Assembly (NCBI RefSeq): GCF_024295805.1
Contig: NZ_JANCLX010000005.1
Span: 339,105 to 403,104, forward strand
Source: Streptomyces cucumeris
Lineage (GTDB): Bacteria; Actinomycetota; Actinomycetes; Streptomycetales; Streptomycetaceae
DNA: 64,000 bases
Reading direction: 5' to 3'
This document shows positions 43,142-50,819 of this stretch, in pieces. Made by a program: the position numbers and the translations under genes. The notes beneath the pieces are model-generated. The model was not told where the DNA came from and ran no database searches. It was given only the letters and a program-made list of their open reading frames with translations. How positions within the stretch are numbered: the first letter of the stretch is position 1; the number at the start of each line of letters is the position of its first letter.

Positions 43142-43744
43142 TCAGGCCAGATGGCCCGTGTCGTTCCAGCGCTCCAGGGCCGGTTCGCCGTACGCCCAGC
43201 CCAGGATCGACAGCGAGGTCGGATCCAGCCGGATCCGGGACGCGAAGGAGATGTCGTAGCCGAGCCAGCGCGCGGCCAGGGTGCGCAGGATGTGACCGTG
43301 CGCGAAGACCAGCACATCGCGGTCGGCCGCGAGCGCCCACGCCACCACCTGGTCCGCGCGGGCCGCGATCGCCTCCCTCGCCTCGCCCTCCGGGACGCCG
43401 TCGCGCCAGATCAGCCAGTCCGGCCGGGACGCCTTGATCTCGGCCGGGGTCAGCCCCTCGTAGGCGCCGTAGTCCCACTCCAGCAGCGCGTCCCACTCCT
43501 GGGCCCGGTCCCCGAAGCCCGCCAGCTCACAGGTCTCCCTGGCGCGCGAGAGCGGGCTGGTGCGGACCTCGGCCTCCGGCAGTCCGGCCCACGGCGTGCG
43601 GTGCAGCCGCTCACCGAGCAGCTTGGCGCCGCGCCGCCCCTCGTCGAGCAGCGGGATGTCGGTGCGGCCGGTGTGCTTCCCGAGCAGCGACCACTCCGTC
43701 TGTCCGTGCCGGGCCAGGAGAATGCGGGGTGGCTGTGTCGCCAT
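43142..43744 (-). CDS. Histidine phosphatase family protein (phosphoglycerate-mutase-like)
   Basis: Cytosolic phosphatase of 200 residues. The catalytic RHG triad is [24 protein letters not shown] near 9-32 with the phospho-accepting His, the proton-donor Glu lies in [12 protein letters not shown] near 82-93, the second Arg in [15 protein letters not shown], and the second catalytic His in [19 protein letters not shown] near 139-157. This is the SixA/GpmB-type branch; substrate (sugar phosphate or other phosphomonoester) cannot be told. ATG 43744 is chosen; the frame to 43864 lacks family sequence. It is divergent from the PAP2 gene. Confidence 0.9.
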   Translation of the reverse strand: MATQPPRILLARHGQTEWSLLGKHTGRTDIPLLDEGRRGAKLLGERLHRTPWAGLPEAEVRTSPLSRARETCELAGFGDRAQEWDALLEWDYGAYEGLTPAEIKASRPDWLIWRDGVPEGEAREAIAARADQVVAWALAADRDVLVFAHGHILRTLAARWLGYDISFASRIRLDPTSLSILGWAYGEPALERWNDTGHLA

Positions 43745-44063
43745 GGGGGTGCCTTTCAGCGGATGGACCACCGCGGCGCGCCGCCGTGCCCCGTCGCACA
43801 CCGCCGCCCGCGGACCGATGCGAACGCGGGTGCGGACCGCGCAGGGTCCGCCGCCCTCCATCATCGCTCACGCGTTCTGGAGGCAACCCGCGGGGCGATC
43901 CCGGCGTCTTCCCCTTCGCGCATCTGTCGGCCGGGGGGACCGGCGACGGGCGTCCCCGCCGTCACCGGGGCATTCCGGGGGCGGTGCACGGGTCGCTCCG
44001 CCTACACCGTACGGTTGGCCGAGCGCCTTGTTGTGGTCGCCTGATATTTGGGAGAGCGCCCGG
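43745..44063. other. Divergent control region
   Basis: A 319-base gap between the divergent phosphatase and PAP2 genes. The segment near 44,030-44,050 is relatively AT-rich (CTGATATTTG) and may contain the PAP2 promoter. No RNA gene or repeat stands out. Confidence 0.35.
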
Positions 44064-45065
44064 ATGCCCCTTACCGCTACCGCGCCCCGTGCCGGGGCAT
44101 CACAGGGCGGTCGGCCCCGCTGGTGGACCGAACTGCCGCTGATAGCCGTGGTGTACGCCGCGTATTCGGCAGGTCGTCTGCTGGCCCGCGGTGATGTGTC
44201 CACGGCAGTGGACCACGGTCTGGGCCTCCTCCGCTTCGAACAGCGCTTCCACCTGGACTTCGAGTCGCCGCTGAACGACATCTTCACCGCGCACGCCTGG
44301 ATCGGCATACCGGCGGACTTCGTGTACGCCTCGCTGCACTACGTGGCGACCCCGGCGGTCCTGGTGTGGATGTGGAAGCGCCGCAAGGCGTCCGACTACC
44401 GCTTCCTGCGCACCTGGCTGCTGGTCTCCACCCTCATCGGGCTGATCGGCTTCACCCTGCTGCCCACCTGCCCTCCCCGGCTGCTGGACGGCGGATACGG
44501 CTTCGTGGACACCATGGCCCAGTACAGCTCGTACGGCTGGTGGGGCGGTGAGGCGAGCGCGCCGCGCGGGCTCGGCGGGCTGACCAACCAGTTCGCGGCG
44601 ATGCCCAGTCTCCACGTGGGCTGGGCGCTGTGGTGCGGGGTGGCGCTGTGGCGGCACGGCCGCGCCGCCTGGACCAAGGTGCTCGCGGTCCTCTATCCGC
44701 TGACCATCACGATCGTGGTGATGGGCACCGCCAATCACTACTTCCTGGACGCGGCCGCCGGTGCGGCCGTCATGGGGGTCGGCGCGCTGCTCGCCAAGCC
44801 CGCGCTGCGCCTGGCCGACCGGCTGTTCGCCCGGTTCCGCCCCGCCGGGGAGGCCGTTCCGCAGACCGCCCGGCCGGTGGCCGCGGCCACCGGAAACCCC
44901 GGTGCGGCCACGAATGTCAGTGACAAGTGCGAGACTGCGGCGCGTGAACGGGAACGGATCCCCCGACAGCAGAGCAGGGGCGCGGACAGGGAACGCAACC
45001 ACGGCACGGCAGGAGCCGGTGCCGCGGCCGAGACCGACGACAGCACTGCGGCAGCGGCTCGCTGA
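44064..45065 (+). CDS. PAP2-superfamily membrane phosphatase
   Basis: Integral membrane protein of 333 residues with about six spans. The PAP2 signature is split over the loops: LPTCPPRLLDGGYGF near 134-148, AMPSLHVGWALWCGVALW near 178-195 with catalytic His, and MGTANHYFLDAAAGAAVMGVG near 215-235 with the second His and Asp. Family members dephosphorylate lipid phosphates or make inositol-phosphate lipids. The C-terminal 75 residues are hydrophilic, low-complexity and overlap the next gene. ATG 44064 follows GGGAG by about 9 bases; the open frame from 43560 is rejected. Confidence 0.87.
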   Translation: MPLTATAPRAGASQGGRPRWWTELPLIAVVYAAYSAGRLLARGDVSTAVDHGLGLLRFEQRFHLDFESPLNDIFTAHAWIGIPADFVYASLHYVATPAVLVWMWKRRKASDYRFLRTWLLVSTLIGLIGFTLLPTCPPRLLDGGYGFVDTMAQYSSYGWWGGEASAPRGLGGLTNQFAAMPSLHVGWALWCGVALWRHGRAAWTKVLAVLYPLTITIVVMGTANHYFLDAAAGAAVMGVGALLAKPALRLADRLFARFRPAGEAVPQTARPVAAATGNPGAATNVSDKCETAARERERIPRQQSRGADRERNHGTAGAGAAAETDDSTAAAAR

Positions 45066-46230
45066 GCTGCGCGGTCCGCGGACCGTTCCGCATCCGATGG
45101 ACGCCCGCGCCCTGGCGGCGCTGGCCGCCAACCCCGGCTGCCGTCGCCGTGCCCTGCTGGACGGCGCCGGGATCGACAAGGGCGCGCTCGCGCGGGCGCT
45201 GGGCTCCCCGGCCTCCTTCGGACAGTCCCAGTTCGCGATCCAGCGCGGCCATTCCTTCGAGGCGCGGGTCACCGCCGACCGCGGTGAGGCGCTGGTCCGG
45301 CTGCTGCACGAGCGGCTGCGGGACGGCTCGCCCGCACCCGCTCCGGGCGGCGTGGACGCCCCCGATCTGACCGCCGCGGGCCCCCAGGGCCGCACCGCGC
45401 GGACGGCCCTGGCGCTGCGCGAGGCCACCGCGGCGGGGCGGTGGGCGGTGCTGGACCACCCGATGGTCAGCCTGGACGTGGCGGGCTCCCCGGCCTTCCT
45501 GGAGCCGGACGCGATCGTGGTGCACCCCGACGGCTCCTGGTCGGTCGTCGAGATCAAGTCCTTCCCGATGGTCGACGGCTCGGCGGACCCGGCCAAGGTG
45601 GGCGCCGCCGCCCGGCAGTCCGCGGTGTACGCGCTGGCCCTGGAGCAGGTGGCGGCGCGGGTCGGCGAGCTCAAGCCGGACGGCGAGCCCGGACCGGACG
45701 GCGGGGGCGCGGCGCGGACCGCCCGGGTGCGCCACCAGGTGCTGCTGGTGTGCCCCAAGGACTTCTCCAACCTGCCGACGGCCGAACTGGTCGATGTGCG
45801 CAAGCAGCTCTCCGTCACCCGTCGGCAGCTCACCCGGCTGACCCGGATCGAGGACATCGCCGCCGCCCTCCCCGAGGGCACCACGTTCGACCTGCGGCTG
45901 GCGGACGACGGCCGCACCGCGACCCGCCCGGTCGACGAGCTGACCGACGCCGTGGACGCCGTGGACGCGGCCTACGCCCCGGAGTGCCTGGCCGCGTGCG
46001 AGCTGGCGGTCCACTGCCGGGCGCGGTCCCGGGGCGCGGGCGCCGTGGAGTCGCTGGGCCGCGGGGTGCGGGGCGAGCTGGGCGGGCTGACCACGGTGGA
46101 GGCCGTGCTGGCCGCCGCCCTCGAGACCGACGCCGGGCCCACCGGCGATCCGGCGGTGGACGCCCTGCGCCGGGCGGCGGCCCTGCGCGCCGAGGCGCTC
46201 GCGGCGCCCGGGGCGGCGGTATGTCGCTGA
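44944..46230 (+). CDS. Cas4/Dna2-type Fe-S PD-(D/E)XK nuclease
   Basis: Predicted RecB-family exonuclease with a [4Fe-4S] cluster, 428 residues from GTG 44944. An N-terminal Cys66 (AANPGCRRRALLD) and a C-terminal triad C348-x3-C352-x5-C358 (ECLAACELAVHC) are arranged as in Cas4, AddB and Dna2. The active site is seen as RGHSFEARV (near 101-109, G/H/E motif), Asp189 in LEPDAIVV and E203-I-K205 in SVVEIKSF, the D-x13-ExK pattern. The start overlaps the PAP2 gene by 122 bp; ATG 45097 would avoid the overlap and still keep all motifs. The gene after it starts 10 bp before its stop. First of a three-gene operon with a helicase. Confidence 0.82.
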   Translation: MNGNGSPDSRAGARTGNATTARQEPVPRPRPTTALRQRLAELRGPRTVPHPMDARALAALAANPGCRRRALLDGAGIDKGALARALGSPASFGQSQFAIQRGHSFEARVTADRGEALVRLLHERLRDGSPAPAPGGVDAPDLTAAGPQGRTARTALALREATAAGRWAVLDHPMVSLDVAGSPAFLEPDAIVVHPDGSWSVVEIKSFPMVDGSADPAKVGAAARQSAVYALALEQVAARVGELKPDGEPGPDGGGAARTARVRHQVLLVCPKDFSNLPTAELVDVRKQLSVTRRQLTRLTRIEDIAAALPEGTTFDLRLADDGRTATRPVDELTDAVDAVDAAYAPECLAACELAVHCRARSRGAGAVESLGRGVRGELGGLTTVEAVLAAALETDAGPTGDPAVDALRRAAALRAEALAAPGAAVCR

Positions 46231-47801
46231 TCACCACCCTGGCCCGGATGGAAGCCGTCCGGGACGGGCGGGCGCGGCCGGTCGCCACCGTGCGCCACCG
46301 CCATCTGTCCGACCGTCCGCTGGTGTTCGTCCCGCTGACCACCGCCGGTGAGGCGGGCGCGCCCCTGGGGGCGCTGGTGGGCACCGACCGGGACGCGCCG
46401 CGGCTGCTGGTCGTCCCCCAGCCGCGCAACCGTGATCTGCGGTTCGCCTTCCTCGCCGAGCTGGCCGAGGAGACGCTGCCGTACCTGGACTCCTACGCCG
46501 ATGCCGTGGACCTGGAGGAGCGCAAGGAGACCGATCCGGAGACCGGCAAGAAGGTGCCGGTCCAGGTGGAGCTGTGCGCGGACGCCCCGCAGCTCCTGGT
46601 GCCCAGCGCGGCGGGCGTGGCCTTCGTCCGGCTGCTGGGCCGCTCGATGCGGTTCCGGCGGACGGCCGACCAGGACCCGGACACGCCCTACCCCGCGCCC
46701 GCGCGGGTACCGCTGCTCGGCCGCTGGCTGACGCATTACGGCGAGCGGTCCCGGGTGCCGGGGTCGAGTCTGCTGCTGTCGCTGACCGAGCTGCTGGGCC
46801 GTCATTGGGCGACCGGCCAGAGCAATCTGGAGGACCAGCACCTGGGCTCGCTGCTGGCCTGGATCGACCCCCCGGCGGGGGTCACCGGACCGGAGGCCGC
46901 GCTGCGGGCGGAATCCGCGCGGGACGCCGGCGGCCAGTTGCTGTGCCCGCCCGCGGGCCCGGCCACCGACCCGGCCTTCGACAACAAGCTGCTGGCCCCG
47001 GCCATCGCCCGCTACGACGCGGCGCGCGCGGAGGTCGGCGGCGGCGTGGCCGGGGGCGAGGCCCGGCTGCGGCTCGCCGAGAACGGACTGCGCGAGCTGA
47101 TCGCCTCCCAGTTGCGGCCCACCTGGGACGCGCTCTGGCACGGTGTGGACCTGCTGCGCGAGCTGCCGCCGGGCGAGCGGGTGGCGGAGCGCTGGAAGCG
47201 GGACCGCTGGTCGTTCACCGGCCACCGGGACCGGGTCCGCGCGGGCGAACCGCCGCAGCCCAAACGGGACGACGCGGTGACCGCGGCGCAGAAGCTGGCC
47301 GCGCGGGAGACCGCGCAGGCGCAGTTGGAGGCCCAGGAGGCGCTGGACGACCCGCTGGTGATGGCGGGGCGCCGGCTGGCCGGGGAGGCGTTCGCGGGCG
47401 AGGTCACCGAGGTGGAGATGGCCTGGTCGGAGGCGAAGGTGCCCCGGCCGCGGCCCCTGGTCACGGTGGTCACCGAGGACCGTCCGCAGCTGGCCGAGCA
47501 GGTCAAGCTGTACCGGGTGATGGCCGACGGCCGGACGCAGACCGGGGAGTTCGCGGGCGCGCACGCGCCGGGTGCCCTGGTGGTGCGGCTGACCGGCGGG
47601 ATGGGGCGCGGCAAGACCCCGGAGCCGGGTTCGGTGCCCGAGCCGGGTGACCGGACGTGCTGGACGCTGTTCGAGCACGCGCCGCGCGGCGGCCCGGAGC
47701 TGCCGGACGCGGAGAGCACCCCGTGGACCCACGGCGGTCCGCCGGAGGCCGTGATGCCCGGCCCCGCCCCCGACCCGGTGACCGAGGAGGACTATCTGTG
47801 A
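46221..47801 (+). CDS. Unknown protein between nuclease and helicase, 526 aa
   Basis: I do not recognise this protein. It is cytosolic, with no membrane segments. The first 200 residues are mixed alpha/beta (VATVRHRHLSDRPLVFVPLTTAG near 21-43; RLLVVPQPRNRDLRFAFLAELAEE near 61-84). A central helical part includes LPPGERVAERWKRDRWSFTGHRDRVRAG near 315-342, and a Glu/Ala-rich helix (LAARETAQAQLEAQEALDDP near 360-379) could be coiled coil. The tail is Pro/Glu-rich. ATG 46221 overlaps the nuclease gene by 10 bp, and its stop overlaps the helicase start (GTGA). Strict coupling to both suggests that it is a structural or loading subunit of a nuclease-helicase complex. Confidence 0.82.
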   Translation: MSLITTLARMEAVRDGRARPVATVRHRHLSDRPLVFVPLTTAGEAGAPLGALVGTDRDAPRLLVVPQPRNRDLRFAFLAELAEETLPYLDSYADAVDLEERKETDPETGKKVPVQVELCADAPQLLVPSAAGVAFVRLLGRSMRFRRTADQDPDTPYPAPARVPLLGRWLTHYGERSRVPGSSLLLSLTELLGRHWATGQSNLEDQHLGSLLAWIDPPAGVTGPEAALRAESARDAGGQLLCPPAGPATDPAFDNKLLAPAIARYDAARAEVGGGVAGGEARLRLAENGLRELIASQLRPTWDALWHGVDLLRELPPGERVAERWKRDRWSFTGHRDRVRAGEPPQPKRDDAVTAAQKLAARETAQAQLEAQEALDDPLVMAGRRLAGEAFAGEVTEVEMAWSEAKVPRPRPLVTVVTEDRPQLAEQVKLYRVMADGRTQTGEFAGAHAPGALVVRLTGGMGRGKTPEPGSVPEPGDRTCWTLFEHAPRGGPELPDAESTPWTHGGPPEAVMPGPAPDPVTEEDYL

Positions 47802-49186
47802 CCGGCACGGACTGTGTCGACGGTGGCCCGGGGACGGCCGGGGCGGTGCACGGGGACGGACCGTTCGACCCGTCGGCCGCCGCGGCCCGCGCGACCGACG
47901 CGATCCTGCGCGACACCCTGCGCGGCGCCCACCGCGGGGTGGTGGTCGACTCCCCGCCCGGCGCGGGCAAGTCGACGCTGGTGGTGCGGGCGGCACGGGA
48001 GCTGGCCGCCGCCGGGCGGCCGCTGATGGTGGTCGCGCAGACCAACGCCCAGGTGGACGATCTGGTGGACCGGCTGGCCACCGCCGATCCGGACCTTCCG
48101 GTGGGGCGGCTGCACAGCAGCGATCCGCACCCCTACGACCCGGTGCTCGACGCGCATCCGTCGGTGCGCGCCTCGGCGAAGGTCGCGGATCTCGCCGGGC
48201 TGGACATTGTGGTGTCCACCGCCGCCAAGTGGGCGCACATCAAGAACGTGGAGCCGTGGCGGCACGCGATCGTCGACGAGGCGTACCAGATGCGCTCCGA
48301 CGCACTGCTGGCCGTCGCCGGGCTCTTCGAACGGGCGCTGTTCGTCGGTGACCCCGGGCAGCTCGACCCGTTCAGCGTGGTCGGCGCGGACCAGTGGGCG
48401 GGGCTGTCGTACGACCCGTCGGCGAGCGCGGTGACCACGCTGCTCGCGCACAACCCGACGCTTCCGCAGCACCGGCTGCCGGTGTCCTGGCGGCTGCCCG
48501 CCTCGGCGGCGCCGCTGGTCTCGGACGCCTTCTACCCGTACACCCCGTTCCGCAGCGGCACCGGCCACGGTGAGCGGCGGCTGAGCTTCGGGGTCGCCTC
48601 GGACGGCTCGGGGCCGGACCGGGTGCTGGACGAGGCGGCCGTCTCGGGCTGGGGGCTGCTGGAGCTGCCCGCGCGCCGCACCCCGCGCACCGACCCGGAG
48701 GCGGTGACGGCCGTCGCCCAGGTGGTGCGGCGGCTGCTGGACCGGGGCGGCGCCTCGGTCAGCGAGCGTTCGGAGGAGCCGGTGCCGCTCACCGCGGACC
48801 GGATCGCGGTCGGCACCGCGCACCGGGACCAGGCGGCGGCGGTACGGGCGGCGCTCAGCGGGCTCGGGGTCCGTGGCGTCACTGTCGACACCGCCAACCG
48901 CCTCCAAGGGCGTGAGTTCGATGTGACGGTGGTCCTGCACCCGCTGTCCGGGCGGCCGGACGCCACCGCCTTCCATCTGGAGACCGGGCGGCTGTGCGTC
49001 CTCGCCTCCCGGCACCGGCACGCCTGTGTGGTGGTCTGCCGTGCGGGGGTGGCCGAGCTGCTGGACGAGCACCCGTCCACCGAGCCGGTCCAGCTCGGCG
49101 TCACGGTGAAGTTCCCGGACGGCTGGGAGGCCAACCACGCGGTCCTGTCCCATCTCTCCGAGCACCGGGTGCCCTGGCGGCCATAG
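47798..49186 (+). CDS. SF1 helicase (Upf1/Dna2-like)
   Basis: Superfamily 1 nucleic-acid-dependent ATPase, 462 residues. Motifs in order: Walker A VVDSPPGAGKST (49-60), Ia VVAQTNAQVDDL (78-89), Walker B DEAY in AIVDEAYQM (157-165), III FVGDPGQLDP (182-191), IV with SWRLP near 232, V VDTANRLQGREFDV near 365, and VI LCVLASRHRHACVVV near 396. DEAY/GDPGQL and the ASRHR form resemble the Upf1/Dna2 branch. It lacks large accessory domains and is shorter than typical family members. GTG 47798 sits in the preceding stop (GTGA). Together with the Fe-S nuclease two genes upstream it recreates the domain pair of Dna2 on separate chains. Confidence 0.85.
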   Translation: MTGTDCVDGGPGTAGAVHGDGPFDPSAAAARATDAILRDTLRGAHRGVVVDSPPGAGKSTLVVRAARELAAAGRPLMVVAQTNAQVDDLVDRLATADPDLPVGRLHSSDPHPYDPVLDAHPSVRASAKVADLAGLDIVVSTAAKWAHIKNVEPWRHAIVDEAYQMRSDALLAVAGLFERALFVGDPGQLDPFSVVGADQWAGLSYDPSASAVTTLLAHNPTLPQHRLPVSWRLPASAAPLVSDAFYPYTPFRSGTGHGERRLSFGVASDGSGPDRVLDEAAVSGWGLLELPARRTPRTDPEAVTAVAQVVRRLLDRGGASVSERSEEPVPLTADRIAVGTAHRDQAAAVRAALSGLGVRGVTVDTANRLQGREFDVTVVLHPLSGRPDATAFHLETGRLCVLASRHRHACVVVCRAGVAELLDEHPSTEPVQLGVTVKFPDGWEANHAVLSHLSEHRVPWRP

Positions 49187-49455
49187 GCCATGTCCAAGGT
49201 GCTGTCCGGATCCTGACGCCGGACCGCCCGGCCCCTTGACCCGCCCTCCCGAGCCGGCCGGGGGGCGTGCCGGAGCGGTCCGGGGAGGTGCCGATCCACG
49301 GCTTCTGCCCGCCGTATGGTTCACGGGGCGGCGGGGTGGGGAGAGAAACCCTGGTCGGCGGCGTACGGCGGGGGCGCTCTTGCCCCGCGCGCGACAATGG
49401 AGAGCGGGAAGCACCGCGAACCGACCGTGTCTCACGACCCAGGAGGAGCGATCAC

Positions 49456-49821
49456 ATGCCCGAGCCGGATCCGGCTCAAGGCCCGCACGGCGCCGCGCCC
49501 CGGCGGCTGAAACCCGCACCGTTGCTCTTCGAGCCGGCGGCCGCCGTCAAGGACGAGGCGCACTTCTTCGACCTGGAGTCCATCGAGGACCCGCGGGAGC
49601 TGCTGGCCCGCTCCACCGAGCTGGTACTGGCGTTCCGCGCGGCGACCGACCGTGCCATGGAGTTCCAGGCGATGGCCGCCGCCCAGCTCGCCGACCCGCG
49701 GCGGTTCGACCGGTTGACCCCGGCCGTGATCGCCGAGCGGGCGGAGTGGACCGAGGACTACGCGAAGAAGATGGTCGAGTTCGGCCGGGAGCTGATGCGG
49801 GGCGGCGACCCGTCGGACTGA
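49456..49821 (+). CDS. Conserved hypothetical protein, 121 aa
   Basis: Small cytosolic helical protein. ATG 49456 is preceded by AGGAGGAG (49441-49448), one of the best ribosome sites in the window, and the earlier frame from 49267 is dismissed. After a Pro/Gly-rich 25-residue start, the region FDLESIEDPRELLARSTELVLAFRAATDRAMEFQAMAAAQLADPRRFDRL near 36-85 forms long amphipathic helices, and the C-terminus is EWTEDYAKKMVEFGRELMRGG. It is downstream of the helicase by 269 bp, on the same strand, but there is no evidence of cotranscription. Not recognised. Confidence 0.75.
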   Translation: MPEPDPAQGPHGAAPRRLKPAPLLFEPAAAVKDEAHFFDLESIEDPRELLARSTELVLAFRAATDRAMEFQAMAAAQLADPRRFDRLTPAVIAERAEWTEDYAKKMVEFGRELMRGGDPSD

Positions 49822-50017
49822 CGGTCGTGGGATCCGTGGTGAAGGAGGGGTGGCTGATGTGCGGGTCGTGCCCCGCGGTGCGGAGGGGACGTCGGTCCCG
49901 GTGCCGCGATCACGAGCCGGGGGCATATGCGGGCGGAAGGTACTCCATTCCCCGCCGCCGTGTCCCGGTTTTGACTCATCCCCCTACGCCGTCCGTACCG
50001 ACGGTAAAGGTAGAAAC

Positions 50018-50611
50018 ATGAGCAGATGGCCTCGGGAAATCCAGCACACCGCCGCGTTCGTCACCCCGGCGGGCGCGGACTGGCTCGCTTCGGCCAGCCA
50101 CTCCCCCCGCGATGTGCACGCCCTGTGGGCCCGGCATCCGGCCGCGTCCGTGGCCCTGCCCTGCGGTACGGCCTTCGATGTGGTGAGCATGGACGCGCTC
50201 TTCGGCCGCCGGGTGGTGAGCCGGTTATGGACGGACGGCCCGGGGACCGGCCCGGTGGCCGCCCAGGGGGGCCGCGTCATGCTCTTCGCCACCCCGGGCG
50301 CGGCCCAGCGGCTGCCCGCGCTGCTCGGCTGGGAGGAGTGGGGCGCCGCCGCTCCCCCGCTGCTCTGCTACGGCTGGGGCGACGCGGTGACCGTTCCGCC
50401 GCTGTTCCCCCCGGATCCACCCGCGGCCGAGTCCCCCGGGGACACCGCGGCGGCGCCGTCCCCGCGCTGGCTGGTGGCCCCGGATGTGCGCAACCCCTGG
50501 CTGCCCGGTCCCGAGGTGCTGCTGTGGGCATGTGTCCGGGCCGCCCGCGCGGGTGGTGCCGATCTCGCCACCACCCCTGTGACCAGCGCTCCCGCCGTTT
50601 TTCCGGGCTGA
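50018..50611 (+). CDS. Prim-pol-like N-domain protein with a TTA codon
   Basis: Cytosolic protein of 197 residues. The line SPRDVHALWARHPAASVALPCGTAFDVVSMDALFG near 27-61 follows the pattern of the bifunctional DNA primase/polymerase N-terminal domain, in which a W-rich helix and a strand ending in DxD occur, but the second Asp position reads VSMD, so the polymerase centre looks degenerate. Such short proteins are frequent in Streptomyces and of unknown role. Codon 70 (50225-50227) is TTA, so translation should depend on bldA tRNA. ATG 50018 has AAAGG upstream. A tRNA-Lys follows at 50,668. Confidence 0.7.
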   Translation: MSRWPREIQHTAAFVTPAGADWLASASHSPRDVHALWARHPAASVALPCGTAFDVVSMDALFGRRVVSRLWTDGPGTGPVAAQGGRVMLFATPGAAQRLPALLGWEEWGAAAPPLLCYGWGDAVTVPPLFPPDPPAAESPGDTAAAPSPRWLVAPDVRNPWLPGPEVLLWACVRAARAGGADLATTPVTSAPAVFPG

Positions 50612-50667
50612 GGGATATCGATTTTCACCCAGCCCGACCAGGGTGCTAAGGTCTTCTACGTCAGCAG

Positions 50668-50741
50668 GCGCCGCTAGCTCAGTTGGTTAGAGCAGCTGAC
50701 TCTTAATCAGCGGGTCCGGGGTTCGAGTCCCTGGCGGCGCA
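50668..50741 (+). tRNA. tRNA-Lys (CTT)
   Basis: A complete cloverleaf: acceptor GCGCCGC (50668-50674) pairs with GCGGCGC (50734-50740), discriminator A at 50741. The anticodon stem CTGAC/ATCAG closes loop CTCTTAA with anticodon CTT. The T-arm is GGGGTTCGAGTCCC-like. CCA is not encoded. Confidence 0.95.
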
Positions 50742-50753
50742 CAGACATGTGTG

Positions 50754-50779
50754 AGGCCCCTCACTTCGGTGGGGGGCCT
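50754..50779 (+). terminator. Terminator of tRNA-Lys
   Basis: An 11-bp stem (50754-50764 with 50769-50779, one T-G pair) closed by a TTCG tetraloop, 12 bases after the tRNA. Confidence 0.85.
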
Positions 50780-50819
50780 TTCGCATGCCCCTTGCGCACG
50801 CCCAGGAGCAGCGGCGCGG

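Noticed and set aside
42794..44044. Long plus-strand open frame of 416 codons over the intergenic region and histidine phosphatase gene
   Set aside because: It is antisense to the histidine phosphatase gene for much of its length, has Arg/Pro-rich product and no ribosome site. A high-GC shadow frame.
50668..50741. Integration site of a mobile element at tRNA-Lys
   Set aside because: No integrase, excisionase or repeated tRNA 3' end found in the window. Kept only as a positional hint.
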